Shown here: piece after piece, positions 18,141-26,814 of the stretch
How the letters are laid out: each line of letters opens with the position of its first letter
Numbering within the stretch: position 1 is the stretch's first letter
NCBI GenBank assembly: GCA_900545805.1
Contig: URAL01000006.1
Span: forward strand, 1 to 56,088
Length of the DNA stretch: 56,088 nucleotides
Reading direction: 5' to 3'
Origin: an uncultured Eubacteriales bacterium
GTDB taxonomy: Bacteria; Bacillota; Clostridia; Oscillospirales; Oscillospiraceae
Program-made: the position numbers and the translations under genes
Notes under the pieces: generated by a model
The model's database searches: none
What the model was told of the DNA's origin: nothing
Seen by the model: the letters and a program-made list of their open reading frames with translations, nothing else

Positions 18141-18170
18141 AAGACCCGAAAGCCTTAGCTTTCAGGTCTT
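18141..18170 (-). terminator. Terminator of tRNA-Val
   Basis: On the minus strand the stem GACCTGAAAGC/GCTTTCGGGTC with loop TAAG is followed by TTTTTCTTGC. It lies between the tRNA and the Rhs fragment. Confidence 0.8.
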
Positions 18171-18177
18171 CAAAGTT

Positions 18178-18253
18178 GGTGGAGAATAGCAGACTCGAAC
18201 TGCTGACCTCTCGCGTGTGAGGCGAGCGCTCTAACCGGCTGAGCTAATTCTCC
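18178..18253 (-). tRNA. tRNA-Val (anticodon CAC)
   Basis: A standard 76-base tRNA on the minus strand, with acceptor stem GGAGAAT/ATTCTCC, a D arm GCTCAGCCGGTTAGAGC, the anticodon loop CTCACAC within CTCGC/GCGAG, the T loop TTCGAGT and an encoded CCA. A promoter lies at 18265-18293. Confidence 0.96.
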
Positions 18254-18264
18254 GGAGCTTTTGT

Positions 18265-18293
18265 ATTATAGCATGGTACACCGAATAATTCAA
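18265..18293 (-). promoter_or_regulatory. Promoter of tRNA-Val
   Basis: On the minus strand TTGAAT (18288-18293), a 17-base spacer and TATAAT (18265-18270), 12 bases before the tRNA 5' end. Confidence 0.75.
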
Positions 18294-18304
18294 GGAAAAA
18301 TTAC

Positions 18305-18330
18305 GCCGCACTGCAAAATGGCAGTGCGGC
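18305..18330 (-). terminator. Terminator of the glycerol/AGPS-like operon
   Basis: A perfect ten-bp stem GCCGCACTGC/GCAGTGCGGC followed on the minus strand by GTAATTTTTCC, 11 bases beyond the last stop codon of the five-gene operon. Confidence 0.75.
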
Positions 18331-18340
18331 GATGGTATTA

Positions 18341-20110
18341 TCAGTCGAATTTCGGCTGAGCTTCGTAATCGGTGTACTGGCGGTCGAACTTCTTCTCCTC
18401 CGGCAGGAGATCGAGGCCTATGGTACCGCCGGGATTCATATTGTACTTCGGGTCAAAGTAGTTTTTGAGCACCTTGAACACGCCGTACTCCTTCTCGCCG
18501 ACGTAGCCCTCGAGCCAGGGTGCGAACATCTTGCCTATGCCGTGGTGGTGGCTTATCGACGCGCCGGAGCGCTGGATAGCGTCGAGAATGGTAGTGTGGT
18601 ATGCCTTAAACGCCTTCTCATCCTGCATTTTCGTCAGGAAAATGAAGTACAGATTCGCGCCCTGCGGATAGCAGTGCGACATATGGGTCGTGACGACCGT
18701 GTTGGGCAGTGCATGGCAGACCTTACGGACATCGAGGTGTACCTGCTCCATGTTCGACCAGTTGACGGTACACTCGAGGGTGTCGGTTGTGATGCCGAAG
18801 TCCATGAGCGTATCGCGCAGATACGGATCGTTGAAGCGGCCCTTCTCCCAGCTCTTTGTGACATAGCCGGTCAGTGGCAGACCACCGTGCCGGCGCGCGA
18901 TCTTGGCGATGTTCTTCGCAACGTTTTTGGAATAGCCCTTCTCGCCGTCGGTAAAGCCGAGGAAGAGGCAGCGCTCCATGTCCTTATAGCCGAGCTTATC
19001 GAGCAGCGGGTACAGCGGCGTGTCGTCAACGTTATACAGTCTGAGCATCATGCTCGTCTCCTCCTGGTCGGACAGGCGGAACACGGAGGAGTAGCCGCAC
19101 TCGTGCTGCATCATCTCTCGCGCTGCCTTCATTGCCTCGTCCCAGGTCTTGAAGATATAGGAGAATCTCTTGCGGTTCTCCGGCATCCAGCGGAATATCT
19201 TCAGCGTGACCTCTGTCAGAACGCCGAAGGTGCCCTCCGAGCCCATCATGATCTGGTTAAGATCCGGGCCGCAGGCCTCGCGCGGATAGTGGCTGGTGGT
19301 GATGGTGCCGATGGGAGTCGCGTACTTCTGGCTCAGGACGATGTCCGCGATGCAGCCGTAGTAGGTGCTGTTCTGACCGGCGCCGCGGGTCACGACCCAG
19401 CCGCCGACGGAGGAGTACTCGAAGCTCTGCGGAAAATGCCCGCAGGTGTACTGGCGCTTTGCGTCGAACAGCTCCGGGGCCGCCTGAAGCGTCTTTTCGA
19501 GGTCGGGACCGGACATACCGGCCTGAACTGTGATGGTCTGGTCGATCTCGTTGAAGGAAAGCACCTTGTTAAAGCGCCGTCTCATATCAAGCGAGATACC
19601 GCCCTTTACGGGCTCAACGCCGCGTGTTACGGAGCTTCCGCCGCCGTAGACGTACAGGGGTATATCGTGCTCGGTCGAGTACGCAACAATTTTCTCGACC
19701 TGCTCGGTCGTGTCAGGGTACAGTACAACGTCGGGTACCGAGTCGATGATCTTGTGGCGCAGGCGGAGGATATCATATGCGGTAAAACCGTATGCAACAG
19801 CAAGACGGTCATAGTCGGAAACGGAGAAGCCCTCCTCGCCGACTATCTGCTTGAGCGCGTCAAGGTGCTCCTGCGCAAGCTTCACGGGATGGTCGGAAAG
19901 ATCGACGGGATCAAAGCCTATATCGTCGGAGTACTCCCTGAAGTCATCGTCGGTGAGCTTGAATACCTCCTTCATCATCTTGTAAAGAGATTCCTTCGGA
20001 AATTTAAAGAACTCCGGATCGCCCCAGCGGAATATAGAGCGATAGCTGTTCGACGGCGCGGGGGTGTTAACCCATTTGGGCTCGAAGCCCTCGTACTGCT
20101 TATGACTCAT
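18341..20110 (-). CDS. FAD-binding oxidase, alkyl-DHAP synthase (AGPS)-like
   Basis: A 589-residue flavoprotein of the vanillyl-alcohol-oxidase/PCMH superfamily. The FAD-binding half (about residues 125-300) has the phosphate-binding loop VYGGGSSVTRGVEP, and GGWVVTRGAGQNSTYYG follows. The C-terminal half ends with SISHHHGIGK, the histidine triplet signature of alkyldihydroxyacetonephosphate synthase, which makes ether lipid precursors from acyl-DHAP and a fatty alcohol. An AGPS-like N-terminal line (RWGDPEFF) is also present. It is the last of five operon genes and its start overlaps the kinase stop by one base. Neighbours handle glycerol-type substrates, which suits a DHAP-linked role, but bacterial members may act on other 2-hydroxyacids. 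Confidence 0.85.
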   Translation of the reverse strand: MSHKQYEGFEPKWVNTPAPSNSYRSIFRWGDPEFFKFPKESLYKMMKEVFKLTDDDFREYSDDIGFDPVDLSDHPVKLAQEHLDALKQIVGEEGFSVSDYDRLAVAYGFTAYDILRLRHKIIDSVPDVVLYPDTTEQVEKIVAYSTEHDIPLYVYGGGSSVTRGVEPVKGGISLDMRRRFNKVLSFNEIDQTITVQAGMSGPDLEKTLQAAPELFDAKRQYTCGHFPQSFEYSSVGGWVVTRGAGQNSTYYGCIADIVLSQKYATPIGTITTSHYPREACGPDLNQIMMGSEGTFGVLTEVTLKIFRWMPENRKRFSYIFKTWDEAMKAAREMMQHECGYSSVFRLSDQEETSMMLRLYNVDDTPLYPLLDKLGYKDMERCLFLGFTDGEKGYSKNVAKNIAKIARRHGGLPLTGYVTKSWEKGRFNDPYLRDTLMDFGITTDTLECTVNWSNMEQVHLDVRKVCHALPNTVVTTHMSHCYPQGANLYFIFLTKMQDEKAFKAYHTTILDAIQRSGASISHHHGIGKMFAPWLEGYVGEKEYGVFKVLKNYFDPKYNMNPGGTIGLDLLPEEKKFDRQYTDYEAQPKFD

Positions 20111-21666
20111 CAGATCATGTTCCTTTCTTTGAGGTTGTTCATCGTTGCGTACAACGGTCTTACGTTCTTGTAGATCTTGCGGTAGACCTTGTTGTACATA
20201 TTCATATAAGTCTCATGGTTCTTTGGATCGGGCGTGAATACGTCCTTTTCGTGAACCATGCTCTTTATCGCTTCGTCGAAGCTTTCAAACTCACCCTTTG
20301 CGACGAACGCGACCATCGCCGCGCCCAGTGAACAGGCCTCGTGAGTGTGTATACGCTTGACGGGCAGGCCGAAGGTGTCGGCAAGGATCTGACATGCCAG
20401 ATCGCTCCTTGATCCGCCGCCGCCGACATAGAGCTCCTTTATGTGCTTTTTGCCGCGTCTTTCCATGCTCTTCATGGACATGTACAGCTCAAGGCAGATG
20501 CCCTCTATGATGGCGCGGTAGATGTGATATTTAGTGTGGTAGTCGGAAAAGCCTATTATCGCGCCGTAGGAGTCGGGCTTGAGTACGTCCGGCGTCCAGT
20601 ACGGCTGGAGCATGAGTCCCTGACAGCCGGCCGGGATCTCGGCGGCCTTTTTGTTGAGGATCTCCTCGGGCGATACGCCGAGTCTTTCGGCCTCGGCCTT
20701 ATCCTTGTCACCGAACTCCTTTATGAACCAGCTGAGCATCCAGAAGCCGCGGAACACCTGTATCTCCGGGTTCCACGCCTTGTTGATGACCGACGGATAC
20801 GAGGGCAGGAAGGCCTGCGGCTCAAAATACTGCTCGGAGTACATCTCGATTGTCGAGCTCGTTCCGAAGGAAATGGACGCCTTGTCGGGGCTTGCGACCG
20901 AAAGGCCGAGCGTTTCGCAGGCCTTATCCGCGCCCGTCGCTATAAGGGGCAGGCCCTCGGGCGCGCCGGTGAGCGCGGCGGCTTCCTTCGTGATATAGCC
21001 GAGCACCTCGCCGGAGGGGATGAGCTCATATAGTCTGTCCTGCGGGACGTCGTAGAAGCAGCGGGTGAGGTCGTTTTCCTTCATCCAGCGCTTTTTCTTA
21101 TAGTCCATGGGTATGTGCGCAATGGTGTTTGCCGGGGTATCGGCAAGGCGGCCTGTCATGCGGTAGTTGAGATACGCAGGCAGGCAGACGATCTTCTTCG
21201 TGCGCGCCCAGACCTTGGGCTGCTTCTGGCGCACCCAGTTGACCTTTGAGGTGCGGTAGACGATCTTTGTGCCCTTGCCCATGCCGATGAGCTCGAACAC
21301 TGCCTCCTTCCACAGCGGGAAGGGATCGTCAAAAACGCATTTGCGTGCATCGAGCCAGTGGATGATGTCACGCGTGGGCTTGTAGTTTTCGTCGAGGAAC
21401 ACGAGCGTGTCGCGTATAACGGTGACTGCGCAGGCGATTATGTCGGGCACCTTGTCGGCATTGCGCGCCATGAGCGCCGTTGAGGCTCTGCACATGTTGT
21501 CGAAGTAAAAATCCGTTTTCTGCTCCGCCCAGCCCGGACGCTGCCGGAAATAGGGCTCGTCATACTTGACCTGCTCCTTGTCCACGATATTGCCCTGCTT
21601 ATCGACCAGAATGGCTCTCGTGCTCTGAGTGCCGACGTCATAAGTCAGGATCAGCGGTCTGTTCAT
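20110..21666 (-). CDS. FGGY-family carbohydrate kinase
   Basis: A 518-residue sugar/polyol kinase with the two actin-like FGGY domains. The N-terminal phosphate-1 motif is LTYDVGTQSTRAILVD. The C-terminal domain has ATGADKACETLG, SISFGTSSTIE and the adenosine-binding line ELYVGGGGSRSDLACQIL. These kinases phosphorylate glycerol, xylulose, ribulose and similar substrates; sequence alone does not fix this one, though its partners (glycerol-3-phosphate dehydrogenase-like and AGPS-like proteins) favour glycerol or another triose or polyol. The start is ATG at 21666 behind GGAGGGAG, 30 bases after the DUF1667 gene. Confidence 0.88.
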   Translation of the reverse strand: MNRPLILTYDVGTQSTRAILVDKQGNIVDKEQVKYDEPYFRQRPGWAEQKTDFYFDNMCRASTALMARNADKVPDIIACAVTVIRDTLVFLDENYKPTRDIIHWLDARKCVFDDPFPLWKEAVFELIGMGKGTKIVYRTSKVNWVRQKQPKVWARTKKIVCLPAYLNYRMTGRLADTPANTIAHIPMDYKKKRWMKENDLTRCFYDVPQDRLYELIPSGEVLGYITKEAAALTGAPEGLPLIATGADKACETLGLSVASPDKASISFGTSSTIEMYSEQYFEPQAFLPSYPSVINKAWNPEIQVFRGFWMLSWFIKEFGDKDKAEAERLGVSPEEILNKKAAEIPAGCQGLMLQPYWTPDVLKPDSYGAIIGFSDYHTKYHIYRAIIEGICLELYMSMKSMERRGKKHIKELYVGGGGSRSDLACQILADTFGLPVKRIHTHEACSLGAAMVAFVAKGEFESFDEAIKSMVHEKDVFTPDPKNHETYMNMYNKVYRKIYKNVRPLYATMNNLKERNMI

Positions 21667-21696
21667 TTTTTCTCCCTCCGTCTTTGCATTATATCT

Positions 21697-22056
21697 TTAT
21701 CTCTGTTTTAAAAGATCACTTGTTGCAATGACGTCAACGCCGAGCCCGAGCACGTTTTTTATAACGGCATCTCCCCTGCCGATGCGCTCTGTCAGCGTCA
21801 CGGCGTTAATTTCGCGCATGACGTCAAATATTTTATCCTTGGGGATATCATCCGACACTCTGACCGGCAGAACCGGAGCGTCGGGAAATGAAGTCCTGAC
21901 CGTTGAGCATATGGTGCGCCTGGGCTCTGTCATCTCGCTTACGGCAAAGGCCTTTCCTCTCGGGCAGGTGTTGCCCGTGATGATGAGCTCGCCTTCCTTT
22001 TCCTCGATGATCAGTCGGCAGCCGCGTGGACAGCCTATACATACGAGCTGTTTCAT
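21697..22056 (-). CDS. DUF1667 protein
   Basis: A 119-residue protein with the DUF1667 pattern: CIGCPRGCRL near the start and CPRGKAFAVSE at about residues 31-41, together four conserved cysteines able to hold an iron-sulfur cluster, then RTICSTVR and PVRVSDDIPK. Members of this family are regularly encoded with the FAD/NAD oxidoreductase and GlpA-like dehydrogenase found here, so it is probably a small electron-transfer subunit of that complex. Its start overlaps the upstream stop (ATGA). Confidence 0.88.
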   Translation of the reverse strand: MKQLVCIGCPRGCRLIIEEKEGELIITGNTCPRGKAFAVSEMTEPRRTICSTVRTSFPDAPVLPVRVSDDIPKDKIFDVMREINAVTLTERIGRGDAVIKNVLGLGVDVIATSDLLKQR

Positions 22057-23306
22057 TTTACCACCTCGATCTCAAAGCGCACATCGCTGTTTTCATCTAT
22101 GCCGAATTTGGTCATGTCGAGCGTAAGCTGCTGCATCTCGGGCGGCCGCAGGAAGGGATAGGTCTTTTTCCAGACCTCCCGGCCGTTTATTCTAAGGCGC
22201 AGCACGCTCTTGTCAACGACCTTTTTCGAGCGGAAGTAGAATACCGTTTTTGAATTGTCGCTGTCCAGATCGAGCTGCTGCGGAACGAGATACAGAAACT
22301 CGTCGCCGATGCTTATATCGACCCTTCTCTGCTCTGCGCCGCTGAAGGCTGCCGCATTCCGGCCGGCCTCCTCGCCGGACTCGGAAACAAAATCAACCAG
22401 GTCGTTTACATGCAGAGCGTTTCCGCAGGAGAAGATGCCCGGAACCTTCGTCATTAGCTGCGCGTCGCATACGGGGCCGCCCGTATGACGATCGAGCTCG
22501 ACGCCCAGCGACTGGGCAAGCTCGTTTTCCGGGATAAGTCCGACAGATACGATAAGCGCGTCGCATTCAATTTTTTCCGCCGTTTCGGGAATCGGCCTAT
22601 AATTATCGTCCACCTTGCAGACCTCGACCGCCTCGAGGCGATCCTTTCCGAATACACGCGTGACGGTGTGGCTCAAATGCAGGGGGATATCATAATCGGT
22701 AAGGCACTGATAGATATTTCTCGTAAGTCCCGAGGGCGTGGGGTTAATTTCATAAACGCCGAGAACCTCGGCTCCCTCAAGCGTCAGTCGGCGCGCCATG
22801 ATGAGGCCGATATCGCCCGAGCCGAGGATGACGCATTTCTTCGTCGGCATAACGCCGAGCCGGTTTGTAAAGTGCTGCGCTGTACCTGCCGTGAACACGC
22901 CTGCCGGGCGCGTTCCGTGGATAAACACCTGCTTTGCGCTTCTCTCGCGGCAGCCGGTGGCAAGGATGAGGCTCTTTCCCGTAACGGTGCGCAGACCTTC
23001 ACGGGAAACGAGCGTGACCGCAAAGCCGACGTCTGTTTTTTCCGCACGCGTAACAAATGTGCTGCACGCAACATCTATATCCGACTGCGCGACCTTATCC
23101 ATATAGCGCTCGACATACTCCGGACCCGCAAGGCGCTCGCCGAAGGTGCGAAGGCCGAAGCCGTCGTGTATGCACTGCTTGAGCATACCGCCGAGGCGCT
23201 CCTCGCGCTCGACGATGAGCACCTTGGCTCCGCTTTCGCTCGCCGCGGCCGCAGCCGCAAGGCCGGCAGGGCCGCCGCCTATCACGATAACATCGTAATT
23301 ATGCAT
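22053..23306 (-). CDS. NAD(P)/FAD-dependent oxidoreductase
   Basis: A 417-residue pyridine-nucleotide disulfide-oxidoreductase-like flavoprotein. FAD is bound through DVIVIGGGPAGLAAAAAA at the N-terminus and NAD(P) through KKCVILGSGDIGLIMARRL; the second FAD contact is VPGIFSCGNALHVNDLVDFV. The frame is open to 23339, but ATG at 23306 begins the canonical dinucleotide fold and follows GGCGGAG. It overlaps the previous gene by eight bases. With the GlpA-like dehydrogenase and DUF1667 it likely forms a three-part enzyme passing electrons from glycerol-3-phosphate, or a related substrate, to NAD or the membrane. Confidence 0.9.
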   Translation of the reverse strand: MHNYDVIVIGGGPAGLAAAAAASESGAKVLIVEREERLGGMLKQCIHDGFGLRTFGERLAGPEYVERYMDKVAQSDIDVACSTFVTRAEKTDVGFAVTLVSREGLRTVTGKSLILATGCRERSAKQVFIHGTRPAGVFTAGTAQHFTNRLGVMPTKKCVILGSGDIGLIMARRLTLEGAEVLGVYEINPTPSGLTRNIYQCLTDYDIPLHLSHTVTRVFGKDRLEAVEVCKVDDNYRPIPETAEKIECDALIVSVGLIPENELAQSLGVELDRHTGGPVCDAQLMTKVPGIFSCGNALHVNDLVDFVSESGEEAGRNAAAFSGAEQRRVDISIGDEFLYLVPQQLDLDSDNSKTVFYFRSKKVVDKSVLRLRINGREVWKKTYPFLRPPEMQQLTLDMTKFGIDENSDVRFEIEVVK

Positions 23307-25011
23307 TGTCTCCGCCCCCCTTTTTGCTCTCGAACACAATGGGTGACTGCGCGGAGCTCTTTTTGACCTCCGTGATCGGAACGCCCAGGTACTCGGCTAT
23401 GATCTTTGTGACTATAGGCGAGCAGAAGCCGCCCTGGCATCTGCCCATGCCCGGTCTTACGCGCTTTTTCACGCCGTCGAGCGTTGGCACGCAAATGGGG
23501 CTACGGAGCGCATCGATTATTTCGCCGCGGCTTACCTCCTCGCAGCGGCACACGATAAGGCCGTAATCGGGATTTTTCTTTATAAGCTCTGCGCGCTCGG
23601 CATCGCTCATCTCCGCGAGGTGCGGGGGTGCCTTGCGCACGGGGTCGAAGCTCTCGTTTTTCTCCGCACCGAATATCTCCGCGACATAGGCCGCGACATC
23701 CTGCGCGACGGCGGGCGCGGTCGTAAGTCCGGGAGATTGTATGCCGGCAACGTGGTAGATATTCTTTGTTTTTCTGCCGGGCTCGATTATGAAGTCCTCT
23801 TCATATGTAGGCGCTCGAACGCCGGTGAAATATGTTATGATGTCGCGCTCCGTAAGAGATGGCATGGCTATCTTCTGCTTTGCAAAAACGCGTGCGATGC
23901 TGTCAGCATTCGTGGCGGTATTCTCGCGCTCGGGCGTTTCTACGGCATCGGGGCCTACGAGAAGGTTATCGTGCGGCGTGTGCAGTATGCCGCCGCCCTT
24001 TGTGTGCGCATGTCCGGGAGTTTCCGGCCCGACGACTGAGGCGATGGTTTTGAATGCCGCGCCTGTTTTCTTGTCAAGAATAGAGTTTGTGCCGCGGCGG
24101 GGATGTATGCTGAAGAACCTGTCCTGCGCCATCTGTGCGACAACATCGGAATAAACTCCGGCGCAGTTTATTACCTCGCACGGATATATCGTTCCGCGGT
24201 TGGTGTATACCGCTTTTATCTCGCCGTCTTTTACATCCATACCGGTGACGGCGGTGTTGAGCGAAACGCGTGCGCCGTTACTTACGGCGTTCTCGGCGTA
24301 TGCGATGACGAGATTATACGGGCTCACACTGCCGGACGAGGGGTTTGAGAGCGCAAAGGCCACCTCGGGCGATATGCGCGGCTCGTGCTTACGTATCTCA
24401 TCGCCCATGACTATGCGCGTATCCTCAATGCCGTCGTGGTATCTGCGCCATTTTGCGTAGATGCTCACAAACGGCAGCCAGCTTTTGTGCGTAAAGCAGG
24501 CGTACTGCCCGATACGCTTGAACGGAACGTCCAGCTCGCGGCAGAGGTCCTCGTACATGTGGTTTGCACGGCGTATGTACTTATGCTTTAGAGAACCCTT
24601 GGAAAGGTCGACGCCGGGGTGCACCTCGCCGTCATTACGGCCGGAGGCACCGAGGGCAAGGTCGGCCTCCTTCTCGATAAGCAGAACATTGAGCTTATAG
24701 CGTGACAGCTCACGTGCGATCGAGCAGCCTGATATTCCGCCGCCGATGACGAGCACGTCGGGCTTATTGCCGTCAAGCGCCTTGTCGTTTATGCCCGGCA
24801 TGTGCATTTTCTCGGGCTGTGCGCCGGTGTACACGATATCATTGACAACATGTATATCCGAGTTCGGTGTTGCAGCCGTCAGGCCGGCATCAACAACATC
24901 GTTCCAGTCATTCAGCTCGCCCTTGAGCACGATGCAGTTATCTGTAAGCTCCGCCGTAACGGCATCTCCGAATTTTTTGTTGAGTTTCCTGTTTATGCTG
25001 TTAATATTCAT
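23299..25011 (-). CDS. FAD-dependent glycerol-3-phosphate dehydrogenase-like protein with BFD iron-sulfur domain
   Basis: A 570-residue flavoprotein with three parts. Residues 1-60 (INRKLNKKFGDAV, then NCIVLKGELNDWNDVVDAG) look like a BON domain, unusual for this enzyme type. The DAO-type FAD domain begins with DVLVIGGGISGCSIAREL near residue 85 and includes GRNDGEVHPG. The C-terminus is a BFD-type [2Fe-2S] domain with cysteines in VCRCEEVSRGEI and GMGRCQGGFCSP, as in GlpA. It is the first gene of the five-gene operon, with a promoter at 25050-25077. It likely oxidises glycerol-3-phosphate to DHAP; a related 2-hydroxyacid is possible. Confidence 0.88.
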   Translation of the reverse strand: MNINSINRKLNKKFGDAVTAELTDNCIVLKGELNDWNDVVDAGLTAATPNSDIHVVNDIVYTGAQPEKMHMPGINDKALDGNKPDVLVIGGGISGCSIARELSRYKLNVLLIEKEADLALGASGRNDGEVHPGVDLSKGSLKHKYIRRANHMYEDLCRELDVPFKRIGQYACFTHKSWLPFVSIYAKWRRYHDGIEDTRIVMGDEIRKHEPRISPEVAFALSNPSSGSVSPYNLVIAYAENAVSNGARVSLNTAVTGMDVKDGEIKAVYTNRGTIYPCEVINCAGVYSDVVAQMAQDRFFSIHPRRGTNSILDKKTGAAFKTIASVVGPETPGHAHTKGGGILHTPHDNLLVGPDAVETPERENTATNADSIARVFAKQKIAMPSLTERDIITYFTGVRAPTYEEDFIIEPGRKTKNIYHVAGIQSPGLTTAPAVAQDVAAYVAEIFGAEKNESFDPVRKAPPHLAEMSDAERAELIKKNPDYGLIVCRCEEVSRGEIIDALRSPICVPTLDGVKKRVRPGMGRCQGGFCSPIVTKIIAEYLGVPITEVKKSSAQSPIVFESKKGGGDNA

Positions 25012-25049
25012 TCGAGCACCTTCATATACACGTTGTATAGTTTATAGAC

Positions 25050-25077
25050 ATTATACAGCAAAAAGCAAGCAAGTCAA
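25050..25077 (-). promoter_or_regulatory. Promoter of the glycerol/AGPS-like operon
   Basis: On the minus strand TTGACT (25072-25077), a 16-base spacer and TATAAT (25050-25055), 39 bases before the first start codon. Confidence 0.7.
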
Positions 25078-25119
25078 TATACATCAGTTTTTGAATGTAC
25101 AGAGTTTTACCATTTGTTC

Positions 25120-25148
25120 TTGAAATGAGCTCTGTTCCATTGTATATT
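25120..25148 (+). promoter_or_regulatory. Promoter of the polysaccharide operon
   Basis: TTGAAA (25120-25125), a 17-base spacer and TATATT (25143-25148), divergent from the glycerol/AGPS-like promoter and 37 bases before the GT4 start. Confidence 0.6.
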
Positions 25149-25184
25149 ATATAGGATACGATTTCAAGCAAGCGAGGTGTTTAT

Positions 25185-26267
25185 ATGAATATCCTGTACC
25201 TGATAAATTACGCAGGAAAAGCAGGAACTGAAAAATACGTTCTCAATCTTATGCACATTTTGTCCGGGCAGGGCGAGACCTGCCACCTTGCATACAACGT
25301 TCCGGGGCAGCTTTCCGAAACGGTGAGCGCGGAGGGCTTCCCCTGCTTCCGCTTCGAGATGAGCACAAAAAAAGCGCTGTCGGCCGCTAAAAGGCTTGCC
25401 GGCTACTGCCGTGAAAACAGTATTGATGTTATCCACGCCCAGTATCCGATGGAAAACGTCATAGCGATACTTTCAAAGCTCTTCTACCGCAAGGTCAAGG
25501 TTGTGTATACGAGTCATCTTACCATATATCAAAATGCAAAGTGGAAGATACTCAACCGCATTTTTACGCCCTTTGACCACAGGATAATCGCCGTGTGCCG
25601 TCAGGGTGCGGACATAATGGCGGCAAACGGCGTAAAAAAGGACCGCATCCGCGTCGTATATAACGGCGTTGAGCCGAACAGGCAGCGCGTGTATGATCGC
25701 AGCTTTGCGCGGGAGCTCGGAGTCCCGGATGATACGTTCGTCATGTCCATAATGGCGCGCTACGCTCCGGAAAAGGGGCTGCCCTTCCTTCTGGCCTCAC
25801 TTGCAAAGCTCCGGCGAAAAACGCAAAAGCCCTTTGTCTGCTTCATTGCCGGCGACGGCGAGGAGTTTGACGATTTCGCGGTCATGAGCACGAATTCCGG
25901 CATGAGCGACTGCGTTATCCAGCTCGGCTTCCGTCGGGATTCCGACAGGATGCTCAAGTCGTCCGACCTGTATCTGAACTCAAGCTCCAAAAACGAGGCG
26001 ATGAGCTTTGCGATACTCGAGGCAATGAACGCAGGCGTTCCGCTCGTCGTAACCGACGTCGGCGGAAACCGTGATCTTGCCGAGACGCACACTGTCTGCG
26101 GTAAGGTGCTCCGCTTCGGCGACAGCGACGGTTTTTCCGACGCGATGCTTGAGCTTATGGAAAATGACGAACTGCGCACGGAATACTCCGACAATGCGCT
26201 GAAAAAGGTCGGCGAGGAATTTGATCTTCGCAAGCTGGCCATAGATGTTTTTGAAAACTACAAGTAA
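25185..26267 (+). CDS. Glycosyltransferase family 4
   Basis: A 360-residue GT-B-fold retaining glycosyltransferase acting on nucleotide-sugar donors at the cytoplasmic face of the membrane. The N-terminal acceptor half begins MNILYLINYAGKAGTEKYVL. The C-terminal donor half carries the Glycos_transf_1 signatures MARYAPEKGLPFLL, FIAGDGEE and, at the donor site, SSKNEAMSFAILEAMNAGVP followed by VVTDVGGNRDL. ATG at 25185 follows GCGAGGTG. With the next two genes it forms a polysaccharide-assembly operon. The sugar transferred is unknown. Confidence 0.92.
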   Translation: MNILYLINYAGKAGTEKYVLNLMHILSGQGETCHLAYNVPGQLSETVSAEGFPCFRFEMSTKKALSAAKRLAGYCRENSIDVIHAQYPMENVIAILSKLFYRKVKVVYTSHLTIYQNAKWKILNRIFTPFDHRIIAVCRQGADIMAANGVKKDRIRVVYNGVEPNRQRVYDRSFARELGVPDDTFVMSIMARYAPEKGLPFLLASLAKLRRKTQKPFVCFIAGDGEEFDDFAVMSTNSGMSDCVIQLGFRRDSDRMLKSSDLYLNSSSKNEAMSFAILEAMNAGVPLVVTDVGGNRDLAETHTVCGKVLRFGDSDGFSDAMLELMENDELRTEYSDNALKKVGEEFDLRKLAIDVFENYK

Positions 26268-26288
26268 TTTTGAAAGGTACCAAAAATC

Positions 26289-26780
26289 ATGATTGACAAA
26301 AACGGAAAGCTTTTCGGTAAAATAAACCTCATTGACCTGCTGATAATCCTCGTTATTATCGCAGCCGTCGTGTTTTTTGCGACAAAGGCCTTCACACCCG
26401 CGCAGGAGGCGGCCGGCACCGAGACCGGCACCGTGCAGGTGCAGTTTTTCAGTAGCAAGGCGCCCGTCGGCACCGCTGAGGCGATAGAGCTCGGCGCTCC
26501 CGCATTTGAGGACACGACAAACGTTCAGTTCGGCAAGGTCATAGCCGTTGAAAGCGAGCCTGCGTACACCTATCTCGTTGACGATGACGGCAATCCCGTC
26601 AAGACAGAGGTCCCGTATAACTATGCCGTCAGCGTCACGGTCGAGCTTGAGGGCAATCTCACCGAAAAGGGGCTGTACGTCGGCGGCAGGCTCTACGGTG
26701 TCGGCGCAAACTTCACGATGCACTTCGGCAAGTCCACCGTCTACGCCTCCGTATCCGGCGTTTCCTCTGTTGAGCGATGA
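26289..26780 (+). CDS. DUF4330 protein
   Basis: A 163-residue protein with one N-terminal membrane helix (FGKINLIDLLIILVIIAAVV), the hallmark of DUF4330, and an extracytoplasmic domain of beta strands. The family is of unknown function and is commonly encoded beside glycosyltransferases and O-antigen-ligase-like proteins in Clostridia, as here. The start is ATG at 26289 with GAAAGG upstream, 21 bases after the GT4 stop. Confidence 0.88.
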   Translation: MIDKNGKLFGKINLIDLLIILVIIAAVVFFATKAFTPAQEAAGTETGTVQVQFFSSKAPVGTAEAIELGAPAFEDTTNVQFGKVIAVESEPAYTYLVDDDGNPVKTEVPYNYAVSVTVELEGNLTEKGLYVGGRLYGVGANFTMHFGKSTVYASVSGVSSVER

Positions 26781-26814
26781 GCCATGATATCAGCACGAAA
26801 GGAGGTCGGTGTGC

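Noticed and set aside
18332..20173. A 613-codon open frame on the plus strand opposite the AGPS-like gene
   Set aside because: It is a mirror of a GC-rich gene on the minus strand, lacks a ribosome site and recognisable domains, and crosses the operon junction.
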